64,000 nucleotides of DNA from Chitinophagales bacterium (GTDB lineage: Bacteria; Bacteroidota; Bacteroidia; Chitinophagales; LD1). The position numbers and the translations under genes were made by a program. The stretch covers positions 101,739 through 165,738 of the forward strand of contig JAEUVA010000019.1 of the NCBI GenBank assembly GCA_016787045.1, given 5' to 3'. Below the pieces are notes generated by a model that was not told the origin of the DNA, did no database searches, and saw only the letters and a program-made list of their open reading frames with translations. Shown one piece after another: positions 28,301 through 36,624 of the stretch (positions within the stretch are counted from its first letter, which is position 1; every line of letters begins with the position of its first letter).

Positions 28301-29300
28301 TGATAACTCTTGTACATCAACGGTAAGTGGTACTGTAAGCGAGCCGGCAGAACTTATGGCTATGTTAGATAACCAAACTGAAGTTAGTTGTAATGGCGGT
28401 AGTAATGGAGCATTAGATATTAGTGGCATGGGTGGAACAGGTGCAATTGGATTTGAGTGGAGTAATACCGCTGTTACAGAAGATATCAGCAACCTTACAG
28501 CAGGTACCTACACAGTTGTTTTAACAGACGCTGCCAATTGTACCGCTACTGCCAGCTACACAATCACTGAACCTACAGCAATTTCAATCGGAACTAGTGC
28601 TTCTGGTGTTAATTGCTTCGGGGGTACAGATGGGGGAGTAAGCGTTAACGTGTCTGGTGGATCACCTTCTTACGGCTATAGTTGGAGCAATGGGTCAACA
28701 ACCCAAAACCTGACTGGTGTGGGTGCGGGTAGCTATACACTTATCGTTTTAGACAACAATAGCTGTTCTGCTTCTGCAAGTGTTAACATTACAGAACCAA
28801 GTGCTGCCTTAGGCACATCGGTTACCAAAACAGACCAGATTCAAAGCGGTATGATGGGCTCAGTTGACCTAACTGTTACTGGTGGTACATCGCCATACTT
28901 ATATAACTGGAGCAATGGCTCTACCACTCAGGACTTAGCAAGTGTAGCCGCAGGAACCTACACCGTTACTATTACAGATGCTAATGGTTGCAGTACTACC
29001 GCTTCAGCTACAGTTGGTTTAATCATTGGCTTGGATGAAGTAACCGGTGGAATTTCCGTAAACGTATATCCTAATCCCACATCAAATGTGTTTTTTGTAG
29101 AACTTACAGCAACTCAAAGCATTGCTACTTCAGTAGAAGTATACAATGTAAATGGACAGCTAATCAAAACCGGCTATGCCGCTAACGAAACACAAACCCG
29201 TTACGAAATAGACATGACCAACGAAGCGGAGGGAGTTTACTTTGCCAAAGTGAAAATTGGCGCAGAAACCATCGTTCGCAGAATAGCAGTCAGCAAGTAG
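25344..29300 (+). CDS. Large secreted T9SS protein with GEVED and SprB repeats
   Basis: 1318 residues. Signal peptide 1-26 ('LAIVVAFSAAALFAQAQ'), an N-terminal region with an Ig-like part, a GEVED domain at about 345-449 ('AYVGVYIDFNQDGAFG', 'GETEDYLLDI'), a beta-sandwich domain at about 550-690 ('LWFTLQAPASGRVSIRT'), six SprB-type units of about 75 residues from 775 to 1229 (each 'C(Y/F)xGxxGx..VxGG..PYxYxWSNG.T..D', 'AGxYTVxVTD'), and a T9SS type A sorting domain at the end ('VNVYPNPTSNVFFVEL'). SprB is the gliding adhesin of Flavobacterium; here it suggests surface adhesion rather than gliding. The sixth unit lacks the usual N-terminal cysteine. Confidence 0.92.
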   Translation: MKKSLPQLRLAIVVAFSAAALFAQAQTTISSFASGTNYTGGNGVSGNSAITFAVQNTSGADIILTQIDNYLNTLTVVSPTNVTLWYSATSLSGAPTIAAPTWTQIATAGPITVPNPAMYPHFTGLSLLVPNGATYRFAIQSSNGITYSGASPTPSPFTFTSGGVSLLCGGAQIGGLNVGYGGAFPSPVNNPRAFTGAITFIAATACTGQPSLGNTLALDSVCPNASFSLGIQNSNQGTGVNYQWQSSPDGNTWTDIGGATSSSYNTSIVTSTYYRALATCTNSSLSDTSTPKLVNVRPFTQCYCASNATNSADTKIDSVVLNGVAFGTSATTCETYTNNTGTPIPVQRTVNYPIRIQNGSCSGDHYAAYVGVYIDFNQDGAFGAGELAYNFGPTTALNTIPNGNISIPANAVLGTTRMRVVLQEAGATPPACGTYTYGETEDYLLDIQAAPVCSNPSVGGNAAGPDTVAANANVTFTLTGSNGFVQWQASASATGPWVNISGANSTTQPFQFGTIGTTYLRAFVTSPGCDPDSSNVLAVVVEYKGDDVCDAIPISIGTNGPYNTNLATVQTGEPAPPGTACSTLDAWCNNTLNGTLWFTLQAPASGRVSIRTPGTSGFSDTQIALWDANSCGDILSGGATLVAANDDDAAGGGFLFSSFLDSVVCLTPGKTYFLQLDAWGTTPVTTDIIVTDIGPGPDASFADLNYNQCSGGGIITLSPTTPGGSFFGVGIVQDTLLDLNEVEQQLGIGVPNVIYYQFYACYTSTDTIIISNPPTVTVSGVTEVSCYSGSNGAIDVNTTGNGPFTYTWSNGATTEDVSGLTAGDYSVAVTDDGGCVNTSSLISIDEPTELNPVLDSIVNASCFGSSNGGIYISVSGGTPPYTYEWSDGSTNEDLVGVAAGIYTGTLSDALGCLYNSPQIPITEPAQIVLSQDSVQNNNCFGGTNGRVYTTIQSGGVAPFTFAWSNGDATEDISALAAGVYILTVTDDNSCTSTVSGTVSEPAELMAMLDNQTEVSCNGGSNGALDISGMGGTGAIGFEWSNTAVTEDISNLTAGTYTVVLTDAANCTATASYTITEPTAISIGTSASGVNCFGGTDGGVSVNVSGGSPSYGYSWSNGSTTQNLTGVGAGSYTLIVLDNNSCSASASVNITEPSAALGTSVTKTDQIQSGMMGSVDLTVTGGTSPYLYNWSNGSTTQDLASVAAGTYTVTITDANGCSTTASATVGLIIGLDEVTGGISVNVYPNPTSNVFFVELTATQSIATSVEVYNVNGQLIKTGYAANETQTRYEIDMTNEAEGVYFAKVKIGAETIVRRIAVSK

Positions 29301-29310
29301 TTGCACAAAG

Positions 29311-29342
29311 TTTTTGATAAAAGCATACTTTAGTTATATTCG
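29311..29342 (+). promoter_or_regulatory. Promoter of the rimP-nusA-infB operon
   Basis: TTTTTG (-33) and TATATTCG (-7) are separated by 18 bases, matching the Bacteroidota housekeeping promoter spacing. The predicted start of transcription is about 29349, 50 bases before the rimP ATG, and begins right before a leader hairpin. Confidence 0.55.
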
Positions 29343-29363
29343 CAGCGCATTTATTGTAAGGGA

Positions 29364-29396
29364 AGAGGGGACGAGAGTCCCCTCTCTTATTTTTGG
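29364..29396 (+). promoter_or_regulatory. Leader hairpin before rimP, possible attenuator
   Basis: AGAGGGGAC-GAGA-GTCCCCTCT, a 9-base-pair GC-rich stem with a GNRA-like tetraloop, followed by CTTATTTTTGG. It lies between the predicted start site and the rimP ATG at 29400, so it looks like a rho-independent terminator positioned in the leader of the operon. The tail is shorter on T than in the other terminators here. Confidence 0.5.
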
Positions 29397-29399
29397 AAT

Positions 29400-29879
29400 A
29401 TGAACTTTGAAGAGGTAAAACAGAAAATTGAACACTGGCTTCAGCCGCTGCTGGAGGAGAAAAACATTTTTCTGGTGGACATTAAATTTGCTCAAGGCCG
29501 CAGAATAGAAGTGTACTTAGATACCGATGAAGGAATACACATTGACGATTGCGCAACGGTGTCGCGTTTCTTAGAAAAGCACTTAGATGGTAGCGGTATA
29601 GTACCAGAAAACTACATATTAGAAGTAAGCAGCCCCGGAATGACCAACCCGCTGAAAGTACCCCGCCAGTACCAGCGCAGAATAGGCCGTAAATTGGAAG
29701 TATTGAAAACCAACGGAGAAATGATAGTTGCTCAACTGATAGAAGCAGACCTGGAAGGAATAAAACTCAAAGAAATTATAGAAGAGAAAAAGAAGAAAAA
29801 AAACGCAGAACCTACTCCCGAACCCAAAGAGATAGTTCTGACTTACAACGATATAAAAAGAGCCACCTTAGTATTTTAA
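29400..29879 (+). CDS. rimP: Ribosome maturation factor RimP
   Basis: 159 residues. The N-terminal alpha/beta domain ('IEVYLDTDEGIHIDDCATVSRFLEKHLD', 'YILEVSSPGMTNPLKVPRQYQR') and the C-terminal SH3-like domain are both present. The protein helps 30S maturation. It is the first gene of the classic rimP-nusA-infB operon and is 58 bases upstream of nusA. Confidence 0.96.
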   Translation: MNFEEVKQKIEHWLQPLLEEKNIFLVDIKFAQGRRIEVYLDTDEGIHIDDCATVSRFLEKHLDGSGIVPENYILEVSSPGMTNPLKVPRQYQRRIGRKLEVLKTNGEMIVAQLIEADLEGIKLKEIIEEKKKKKNAEPTPEPKEIVLTYNDIKRATLVF

Positions 29880-29937
29880 ATTTATAGCATACGTAACTCA
29901 TAAAACCACATAATCTTCAAAACGAAAAACTAACAAC

Positions 29938-31191
29938 ATGAACAGCTTAGAACTAATTGACTCATTCAGCGAGTTCAAACAAATGAAAAACATAGACCGC
30001 CCTACTATGATGAAGGTGCTGGAAGATGTATTTCGTACCCTGCTCAAGAAAAAGTATGGCGATGTAGATAATTTTGACATCGTAGTAAATACCGATAAAG
30101 GCGATTTGGAAATTTGGCATAAACGCGAAATTGTAGAAGACGATGCCGTTGAGAATCCGATTACTCAAATTGGGCTAACCGAAGCTCGTCAAATACAAGA
30201 TGACTTTGAAGTAGGCGAAGAAACTTACGAGAAAATTGAGCTTCTTAGTTTCGGTCGCAGAGCCATTTTAGCGGCCCGGCAAACACTCGCATCGCGCATT
30301 GGCGACTTAGAAAAAGACGAAGTATTTAAAAAGTATAAAGATAAAGTAGGCGAAATAATGAGCGCTGAAGTTTATCAAGTTTGGAAAAAAGAAATCTTGC
30401 TTTTAGACGAAGAGGGAAATGAACTTTTGCTGCCTAAAGTAGATCAAATCCGTGCAGACTTTTTCAAAAAAGGCGAAACTGTACGGGCTGTAGTAAAGCG
30501 AGTAGAATTGCGTAATGGCACACCTTACATTATCCTATCACGCACAGATGGTTCATTTCTTGCTAAATTGATGGAGGCCGAAGTGCCTGAGATTTTTGAC
30601 GGACTGATTGTTATCCGCAACATTGTGCGCGAGCCGGGCGAAAAAGCAAAAGTAGTAGTAGAAAGTTTTGACGACCGCATAGACCCTGTAGGGGCTTGTG
30701 TGGGTGTAAAAGGGTCGCGCATACACGGCATTGTACGCGAGCTGAAAAACGAAAACATAGATATTATTAACCATACCAATAACCTGCAACTGATGGTGCA
30801 GCGCGCATTGGCACCTGCAAAAATCAACTCTCTGGATATTGACCAGGAGAAAAAACGCATCTCTGTTTACTTAGACCCAGACCAGGTGTCATTGGCCATT
30901 GGCAAACGGGGTGTTAACATCAAATTAGCCAGCCGTTTAGTAGGTTTTGAAATTGATGTGTACCGCGAAAACGAAGACGAAACGCAGGATGAAGTGGATA
31001 TTGACCTGGATGAGTTTGCCGATGAAATAGAACCGTGGATGATTGACGAATTGAAAAAAATTGGTTGCGATACGGCCAAGAGTGTACTTGCACTGAGTGA
31101 TGATGAACTGGTGCGAAGAACCGATTTAGAAGAAGAGAGCATCGTAGAAATCCGCAAGATTTTGGAAAGCGAGTTTCGCGATGAAGCTTAA
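29938..31191 (+). CDS. nusA: Transcription termination/antitermination protein NusA
   Basis: 417 residues: N-terminal RNA-polymerase-binding domain, S1 domain (about 135-200), two KH domains (about 230-345, containing 'VGACVGVKGSRIHGIVREL' and 'SLAIGKRGVNIKLASRL') and an acidic tail with a single helix-hairpin-helix-like segment ('LKKIGCDTAKSVLALSDDEL'). The length fits the Bacteroidota form. It regulates pausing and termination. Confidence 0.97.
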   Translation: MNSLELIDSFSEFKQMKNIDRPTMMKVLEDVFRTLLKKKYGDVDNFDIVVNTDKGDLEIWHKREIVEDDAVENPITQIGLTEARQIQDDFEVGEETYEKIELLSFGRRAILAARQTLASRIGDLEKDEVFKKYKDKVGEIMSAEVYQVWKKEILLLDEEGNELLLPKVDQIRADFFKKGETVRAVVKRVELRNGTPYIILSRTDGSFLAKLMEAEVPEIFDGLIVIRNIVREPGEKAKVVVESFDDRIDPVGACVGVKGSRIHGIVRELKNENIDIINHTNNLQLMVQRALAPAKINSLDIDQEKKRISVYLDPDQVSLAIGKRGVNIKLASRLVGFEIDVYRENEDETQDEVDIDLDEFADEIEPWMIDELKKIGCDTAKSVLALSDDELVRRTDLEEESIVEIRKILESEFRDEA

Positions 31192-31215
31192 GAATATTAG
31201 CGCTGTATGAGCAGT

Positions 31216-31255
31216 GGGAGCAGAAGGACTTTACAGTTCTGCTTCTTCTGCTCCC
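31216..31255 (+). promoter_or_regulatory. Hairpin with an alternative pairing between nusA and infB
   Basis: GGGAGCAGAAG and CTTCTGCTCCC form an 11-bp perfect stem with an 18-base loop; within the same stretch GCAGAA (31220-31225) can instead pair with TTCTGC at 31237-31242. The two foldings exclude each other. No T tail follows, so this is an mRNA structure upstream of the infB ATG (31285), not a terminator. Confidence 0.45.
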
Positions 31256-31284
31256 GCAGCACAAACAACGAATAAAAAACCTAC

Positions 31285-33978
31285 ATGGCAGAAGTAAAAG
31301 CATTGCGATTGGGAAAGGCAGCGGGCACGTACAACGTATCGTCCGATACCATTCTTGACGTACTTAAAAAAGCAAAGTTTGAAGTAGACAACAACCCCAA
31401 CTTCAAAATCACCCCAGAAATGTTGGCGGTGTTGGATAAAGAATTTGGGACAGATAAGGCCATCAAACAACAAGCCGATAGCACCAAGATAGACAAGGGT
31501 AAACCAGAAACTATAGAAATGCCGGCAGAAACGGTAGTGGTTGCCCCTAAAAAGAAAGAAGAGGAACAGGAATTACTGATTAAGAACAACATCGCTCACA
31601 AAGAGCCGGAGAAAGAAGTAGTAATTACTGCTGAAAAGGTGAAGTTGGATGGCCCTAAAGTGTTGGACAAAATTGATTTAGACAAACCCAAAAAAGGCCG
31701 CAAGAAGAAAACAGATGAAGAAATAGAAACACCGGTAGTAGAAGAACAGCACAAAGTAGAGCCGGTAGTAGAGCAAAAACCTGTTGTAGAGCCAGAGCCG
31801 GAACAAAAAATAGAAACACAGTATCAAAAACTTACCGGCCCTAAACAAGTTGGCACTATTGACCTCAGCAAGTTTGAAGAAAAGCGTAAAGAAGACGCAG
31901 CCGCCAAGCGCAAAGCCGAAGATGGCACACTAAAAAAGCGCGAGCGCATAACCGTTAAGAAAAAAGAGCGCACCGCTCCAATACAAGACGGTAAGTACTA
32001 CGATAAAAAAGTAGAAAACTTCCAACGCAAACGCGATGGACAACGCACCACCGATACCACCAACAACCAACCGGCCGAGATTACCGAGAAGGAAATTGAA
32101 GACAAAATACGGGCCACCATGGCCAAAATTCAGGCGCAAACCGCTAAGAGCGAGCGCCAAAAAATACGCAGAGGCAAGCGCGAAGATATTCGCGAAAAAC
32201 AAGAGTTAGAGGACAGCAAAAAGTCGGGTAAACTCAAAGTAACCGAGTTTATGACCGTTAGCGAGTTGGCCAGTTTGATGAATGTAACTGCAGTACAGGT
32301 TATTCAAAACTGTATGCAGTTGGGCTTAATGGTGAGCATCAACCAGCGCCTTGATGCAGAGGTAATTGGTTTGGTAGCCAACGAAAACGGTTACGAAATA
32401 GAGTTTCAGAGCGCAGAGGAAACCACTGCTTTTGTGGAAGAAGAGATTGACTTGCCGGAGGATTTACTCCCTCGTGCACCAATCGTTACTATCATGGGTC
32501 ACGTAGATCATGGTAAAACATCCTTGCTGGATTACATCCGCAATGCTAACGTAGTGGCAAAAGAAGCTGGTGGTATTACACAGCACATTGGTGCTTATGA
32601 AGTAACAACTTCCGCTGGTCGCAAAATCACTTTCTTAGATACTCCGGGTCACGAAGCATTTACCGCCATGCGTGCCCGTGGTGCCAAGGTAACTGATGTG
32701 GCGGTGATTGTAATTGCTGCAGATGATGCGGTGATGCCACAAACCAAAGAGGCCATTAGCCACGCACAAAGTGCCGGTGTGCCCATGATTTTTGCATTCA
32801 ACAAAATAGATAAAGAAGGCGCCAATGCCGATAAAATTCGTGAGCAATTAGCCAGTATGAATTTGTTGGTAGAAGAATGGGGTGGTAAGTATCAGAGCCA
32901 GGAAATATCTGCCAAAAAGGGATTGAATATTGATGCTTTGTTAGATAAAATTTTGATTGAATCTGATCTGTTGGAACTCACCGCTAATCCAAAGAAAAAT
33001 GCAGTAGGTTCTGTAGTGGAGGCCTCTTTAGATAAAGGTCGCGGCTACACCGCTACTGTTCTGGTACAAAGTGGTACTTTACACAAAGGCGATATATTAG
33101 TGTGTGGGCCGTATTATGGCAAAATGAAAGCCATGTTTAACCACAAAGGCGAGCGGATTGAGAAAGCCGGACCATCTACTCCGGTACAGATACTTGGTTT
33201 GAGCGGTGCGCCACAAGCCGGTGAAAAATTCAAGGTGTTTGACAACGAGCAAACCGCAAAAGAGCAAGCCACCAAGCGCGCGCAATTAGAGCGCGAAACA
33301 GGTATCCGTACCAAAAAGCACATCACTCTGGACGAAATTGGCAGACGTTTGGCTCTTGGAAACTTCAAAGAACTCAACCTCATTATCAAAGGCGATGTGG
33401 ATGGCTCGGTAGAGGCCTTAACCGATTCATTACAAAAACTAAGTACAGACGAAATTGCAGTGAAGGTGATACTCAAAGGCGTTGGACAAATTTCCGAAGC
33501 CGATGTGAACCTTGCTTCTGCCACCGATGCCATTATCATTGGCTTCAACGTTCGTCCGTCAGTAAATGCCAAGAAGGTAGCCGAGCAAGAAAATATAGAA
33601 ATAAAACTCTATTCAATTATCTACAAAGCCATAGAAGATGTGAAGAGCGCGATGGAGGGTCTCATGGAGCCGAAAATAGAAGAGAAGATAGTTGGCAACC
33701 TAGATATTCGCGAGGCATACCATATTACCAAAGTAGGCACCATTGCCGGTTGTTTTGTGCGCGATGGCCGAATAGTACGTTCATCAAAAGTGCGCGTAAT
33801 CCGCGATGGCATTGTAATACACAACGGAGTACTTTCTTCACTCAAGCGCTTTAAAGACGATGTGAAAGAAGTGGTGAGCGGTATGGATTGCGGTGTACAA
33901 ATAAAAGACTTCCAAGACATCAAAGCAGGAGACGTGTTAGAGGTGTATGAGGAAACCGAAGTGGCCAGAAAATTGTAG
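31285..33978 (+). CDS. infB: Translation initiation factor IF-2
   Basis: 897 residues. The N-terminal IF2_N domain starts '[20 protein letters not shown]', followed by a long charged linker rich in Glu, Lys and Pro up to about residue 310, a second IF2_N copy near 315-365, then the GTPase: G1 '[13 protein letters not shown]', G3 '[17 protein letters not shown]', G4 'NKID'. Domains II-IV follow. It brings initiator tRNA to the 30S subunit. A strong palindromic terminator ends the operon at 33998. Confidence 0.97.
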   Translation: MAEVKALRLGKAAGTYNVSSDTILDVLKKAKFEVDNNPNFKITPEMLAVLDKEFGTDKAIKQQADSTKIDKGKPETIEMPAETVVVAPKKKEEEQELLIKNNIAHKEPEKEVVITAEKVKLDGPKVLDKIDLDKPKKGRKKKTDEEIETPVVEEQHKVEPVVEQKPVVEPEPEQKIETQYQKLTGPKQVGTIDLSKFEEKRKEDAAAKRKAEDGTLKKRERITVKKKERTAPIQDGKYYDKKVENFQRKRDGQRTTDTTNNQPAEITEKEIEDKIRATMAKIQAQTAKSERQKIRRGKREDIREKQELEDSKKSGKLKVTEFMTVSELASLMNVTAVQVIQNCMQLGLMVSINQRLDAEVIGLVANENGYEIEFQSAEETTAFVEEEIDLPEDLLPRAPIVTIMGHVDHGKTSLLDYIRNANVVAKEAGGITQHIGAYEVTTSAGRKITFLDTPGHEAFTAMRARGAKVTDVAVIVIAADDAVMPQTKEAISHAQSAGVPMIFAFNKIDKEGANADKIREQLASMNLLVEEWGGKYQSQEISAKKGLNIDALLDKILIESDLLELTANPKKNAVGSVVEASLDKGRGYTATVLVQSGTLHKGDILVCGPYYGKMKAMFNHKGERIEKAGPSTPVQILGLSGAPQAGEKFKVFDNEQTAKEQATKRAQLERETGIRTKKHITLDEIGRRLALGNFKELNLIIKGDVDGSVEALTDSLQKLSTDEIAVKVILKGVGQISEADVNLASATDAIIIGFNVRPSVNAKKVAEQENIEIKLYSIIYKAIEDVKSAMEGLMEPKIEEKIVGNLDIREAYHITKVGTIAGCFVRDGRIVRSSKVRVIRDGIVIHNGVLSSLKRFKDDVKEVVSGMDCGVQIKDFQDIKAGDVLEVYEETEVARKL

Positions 33979-33997
33979 CTGATTTGAAGTACAGCAT

Positions 33998-34026
33998 AAA
34001 GTCCCACTTAAAAAGTGGGACTTTAT
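33998..34026. terminator. Terminator of the rimP-nusA-infB operon
   Basis: AAAGTCCCACTT-AAA-AAGTGGGACTTT, a perfect 12-bp stem, 20 bases after the infB stop. The symmetric A/T ends make it potentially bidirectional, though nothing on the minus strand needs it. Confidence 0.85.
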
Positions 34027-34047
34027 TGTAAAAATGGATAACCTACA

Positions 34048-34680
34048 GTGGTACAAAAAGCAATTCAATACGCCATTTACCTTCATGCTGCATTGGGTGG
34101 TCTAGCGCTGCTTTCCGGAAGTATTGCACTCATTGCTGCTAAAGGTAAAGCAGTACACAAGCGTAGCGGCAAAATCTTTTACTACGTTATGATAGCTTGT
34201 GCTGCTATGGCTATGGTGATTGCTGTGCTGCCAAATCACCGGAGTGAATTCTTATTTTCTATTGGCGTTTTTAGTTCGTACTCTGTGTTGATAGGGTATA
34301 GAGCATTGAACTATAAAAGAGCGAAACATAATTTTACTATTGATAAAATATGGGCAAGTATTTTGCTGCTCACCGGCACCGCTATGATTGCCTACACATT
34401 GATTTTTGCGACTGCAAAAAATGTTGTGATGTTGGTGTTTGGCATAGCAGCTATCTACTTTGCAGTTAGTGATTTGATTGCTTTTCAGCATCCTGAAAAA
34501 ACACGAAAACGCTGGTTACAACTTCACCTCGGCAAAATGACCGGTGGTTTTATTGCTGCGCTCACAGCCTTTGTGGTGGTTAATCAATTACTTCCGGGCG
34601 TATGGGCTTGGTTTTTGCCGAGTATGGTGTTTGTTCCGTATATAGTTTGGCAAACTCGAAAAAGTATTCCCAAAAAGTAG
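34048..34680 (+). CDS. DUF2306-like polytopic membrane protein
   Basis: 210 residues with about seven hydrophobic segments. The sequence begins with a GTG at 34048 (no ATG is in frame nearby), then 'YLHAALGGLALLSGSIALIAAKGKAVHKRSGKIFYY', which is the DUF2306-type opening with a conserved histidine. The histidines and the H-x-x-x-G-K stretch could bind heme or metal, but this is inference. Function unknown. Confidence 0.75.
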   Translation: MVQKAIQYAIYLHAALGGLALLSGSIALIAAKGKAVHKRSGKIFYYVMIACAAMAMVIAVLPNHRSEFLFSIGVFSSYSVLIGYRALNYKRAKHNFTIDKIWASILLLTGTAMIAYTLIFATAKNVVMLVFGIAAIYFAVSDLIAFQHPEKTRKRWLQLHLGKMTGGFIAALTAFVVVNQLLPGVWAWFLPSMVFVPYIVWQTRKSIPKK

Positions 34681-34762
34681 TTCCGACTTTTAATTTTTGA
34701 GCAAAATAATCTTGGTTGGCGTTGGTGTATGGTTATGTTAGCGCACAATCAAAATCCCATAC

Positions 34763-36415
34763 ATGCCAAGACTACTTTCCCTTCTTATTTTCATTGCCCT
34801 AGTAGGTAACAGTTGTGCTTTACTGTTTATGCCGCGCAACCAAAATGTTTCGCTAACAGCCACCGAAAAAACCTCCAAAATTTATGTGGATGGCGAATTG
34901 CAAGGAACCAAAACGGCTACTTTCAAAACTGCTAAAAACGGTATTAAGCAGGTTAGAGTAGAAACTCCCGGATATAAAGATAACTACTATGTAATGGTGC
35001 CTAATCGCAGGCAGCCCGGCTTTTGGGTGTGTATAGTGGGTGATGCCATGTTTACGCCCGTTTTTTATGGTATATACGGACTGTTGTTTGACCCTAAAAT
35101 TGCTAAATCGTATGCATATCAAAAAAGTTCAAAGTATACTGTGGCTGGTAAGTATGCCACAAAATCTGATGATGAAAAATTTGTGCGAATAACCAATATT
35201 GGCTTAGACATCAACTTAGACACCAGTATTGTTTTCTTAAATGCAAAATTTCCGGGCATTGGCAATACTCCCAAAACAGAAGATTTGGTAAAAACAGCGG
35301 ATTCTAATAAGCAAAAAGAAGAAGATAAAGCAAAGAAAAAAAAGAATAAAAAAGACCTTGAGAACGAAGAAAACGAGCAAAAAGCGCTGCAATACGACAA
35401 TACGAAGTTTGCTTACAACATACACAAAACACTACGCAACAGCGGGTACATTGATACGGTGAACAAGGTTTTTCAAGACAATAACAATACCTTGTTTTTA
35501 GAGGGTAAAATTACTAAGTGGAAGCTGTACCGGTTTGGTCAAAAAAGTACTTACAATAGCTTTTACAAAACAAAACTTTTTGTCACTTGGTATGTAAAAA
35601 ATCAGTATGACGAAGTATTGGATTCCATCAATCTTAGCGAAATGTCAGGAGACTTCCTGTTGCACAGCTTATACAAATCGGCCTCTACCAAAGATGATGA
35701 GATAAGCCCAATAGAGCGCATGATAGGCGATGCCATAGATAATTCATACAATAAGTTGTTTACCACAGCTACCTTTAAAAAATACATTAAAACAGAAAGT
35801 ATTCCTGCATACACCGAACCTGTTATGAGCTTGGGTGCCGGCAATTCGTTTGTGGCCGATAAGTCAGACGCTGCTATGGCTTCTGTCATTATCAAGCGAA
35901 AAGATAAAGGGCATGGAAGTGGGTTTGCGGTAAGTAAAGATGGGTATATACTAACTAATTATCATGTAGTTGCCTCTACTAATGCGGGCAAACAAGAAGA
36001 AGTAACTGTACTTACCACCTCAGGCGATGAGCTAAAGGCCACTGTAGTACGCTATAATAAAGCGCGCGACTTGGCACTATTGAAAGTGGACAAAAAATTT
36101 GACAAGGTGTTTGCTATCAGCAACGAAAAGAAGTTTAAGCCCATGCAAGATGTGTTTACGATTGGCGCTCCTAAGTCTATTGAGTTAGGTCAAACAGTTA
36201 CCAGTGGCATTATATCTAACGAAAGAAAATCTAACAACAACGAGTTGCTGCAGCTCAGTATGTCTATCAACTTTGGCAACAGCGGTGGTCCGTTGTTTGA
36301 TACCAATGGCAACCTACACGGAGTAATAGTATCAAAGATGGTGGGCGATACCGAAGGCATCGGGTTTGCCATACCGGCCTACAAGATTGGCGAGTATCTC
36401 AATCTTAAGTACTAA
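34763..36415 (+). CDS. Lipoprotein-like trypsin-type serine protease (DegP-like) with N-terminal PEGA-like domain
   Basis: 550 residues. An N-terminal signal peptide ends at a cysteine ('VGNSC'), so the protein is probably a lipoprotein. Residues about 30-75 resemble a PEGA domain ('SKIYVDGELQGTKTATFK', 'VRVETPGYKDNYY'). A lysine/glutamate-rich linker at about 170-210 follows, then an unknown middle domain, and a C-terminal trypsin-like peptidase from about 370: the His in 'TNYHVV', the Asp in 'ARDLALLKV' and the Ser in 'GNSGGPLFD'. No PDZ domain is present. It may process surface proteins. A bidirectional terminator follows. Confidence 0.88.
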   Translation: MPRLLSLLIFIALVGNSCALLFMPRNQNVSLTATEKTSKIYVDGELQGTKTATFKTAKNGIKQVRVETPGYKDNYYVMVPNRRQPGFWVCIVGDAMFTPVFYGIYGLLFDPKIAKSYAYQKSSKYTVAGKYATKSDDEKFVRITNIGLDINLDTSIVFLNAKFPGIGNTPKTEDLVKTADSNKQKEEDKAKKKKNKKDLENEENEQKALQYDNTKFAYNIHKTLRNSGYIDTVNKVFQDNNNTLFLEGKITKWKLYRFGQKSTYNSFYKTKLFVTWYVKNQYDEVLDSINLSEMSGDFLLHSLYKSASTKDDEISPIERMIGDAIDNSYNKLFTTATFKKYIKTESIPAYTEPVMSLGAGNSFVADKSDAAMASVIIKRKDKGHGSGFAVSKDGYILTNYHVVASTNAGKQEEVTVLTTSGDELKATVVRYNKARDLALLKVDKKFDKVFAISNEKKFKPMQDVFTIGAPKSIELGQTVTSGIISNERKSNNNELLQLSMSINFGNSGGPLFDTNGNLHGVIVSKMVGDTEGIGFAIPAYKIGEYLNLKY

Positions 36416-36431
36416 AAATAAATGCCTTACT

Positions 36432-36463
36432 AAAAAAGCCCCGCAATTTTGCGGGGCTTTTTT
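36432..36463. terminator. Bidirectional terminator between convergent transcripts
   Basis: AAAAAAGCCCCGCAA-TT-TTGCGGGGCTTTTTT, a 15-bp stem with T-runs on both strands. It ends the protease transcript on the plus strand and the membrane-protein operon on the minus strand. The roughly 160 bp between it and the minus-strand gene stop hold nothing else I can recognise. Confidence 0.95.
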
Positions 36464-36624
36464 GTTTGGTGTATTTATTATTTGCGCAGTGCAATATTCT
36501 TTAAAGTATGGCAATCATACCTTAATCAATGGGGGCATGCTAACCATAAAGGCAAGTAGTAAGCGTATTTTACAAACGCAGAAACGCCAGATACCTGCAC
36601 GTTAAAATAGATAATGGTAGAATG

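Noticed and set aside
36366..36605. Plus-strand frame overlapping the protease 3' end and terminator
   Set aside because: It runs through a strong terminator hairpin, so it cannot be translated as part of a normal transcript.
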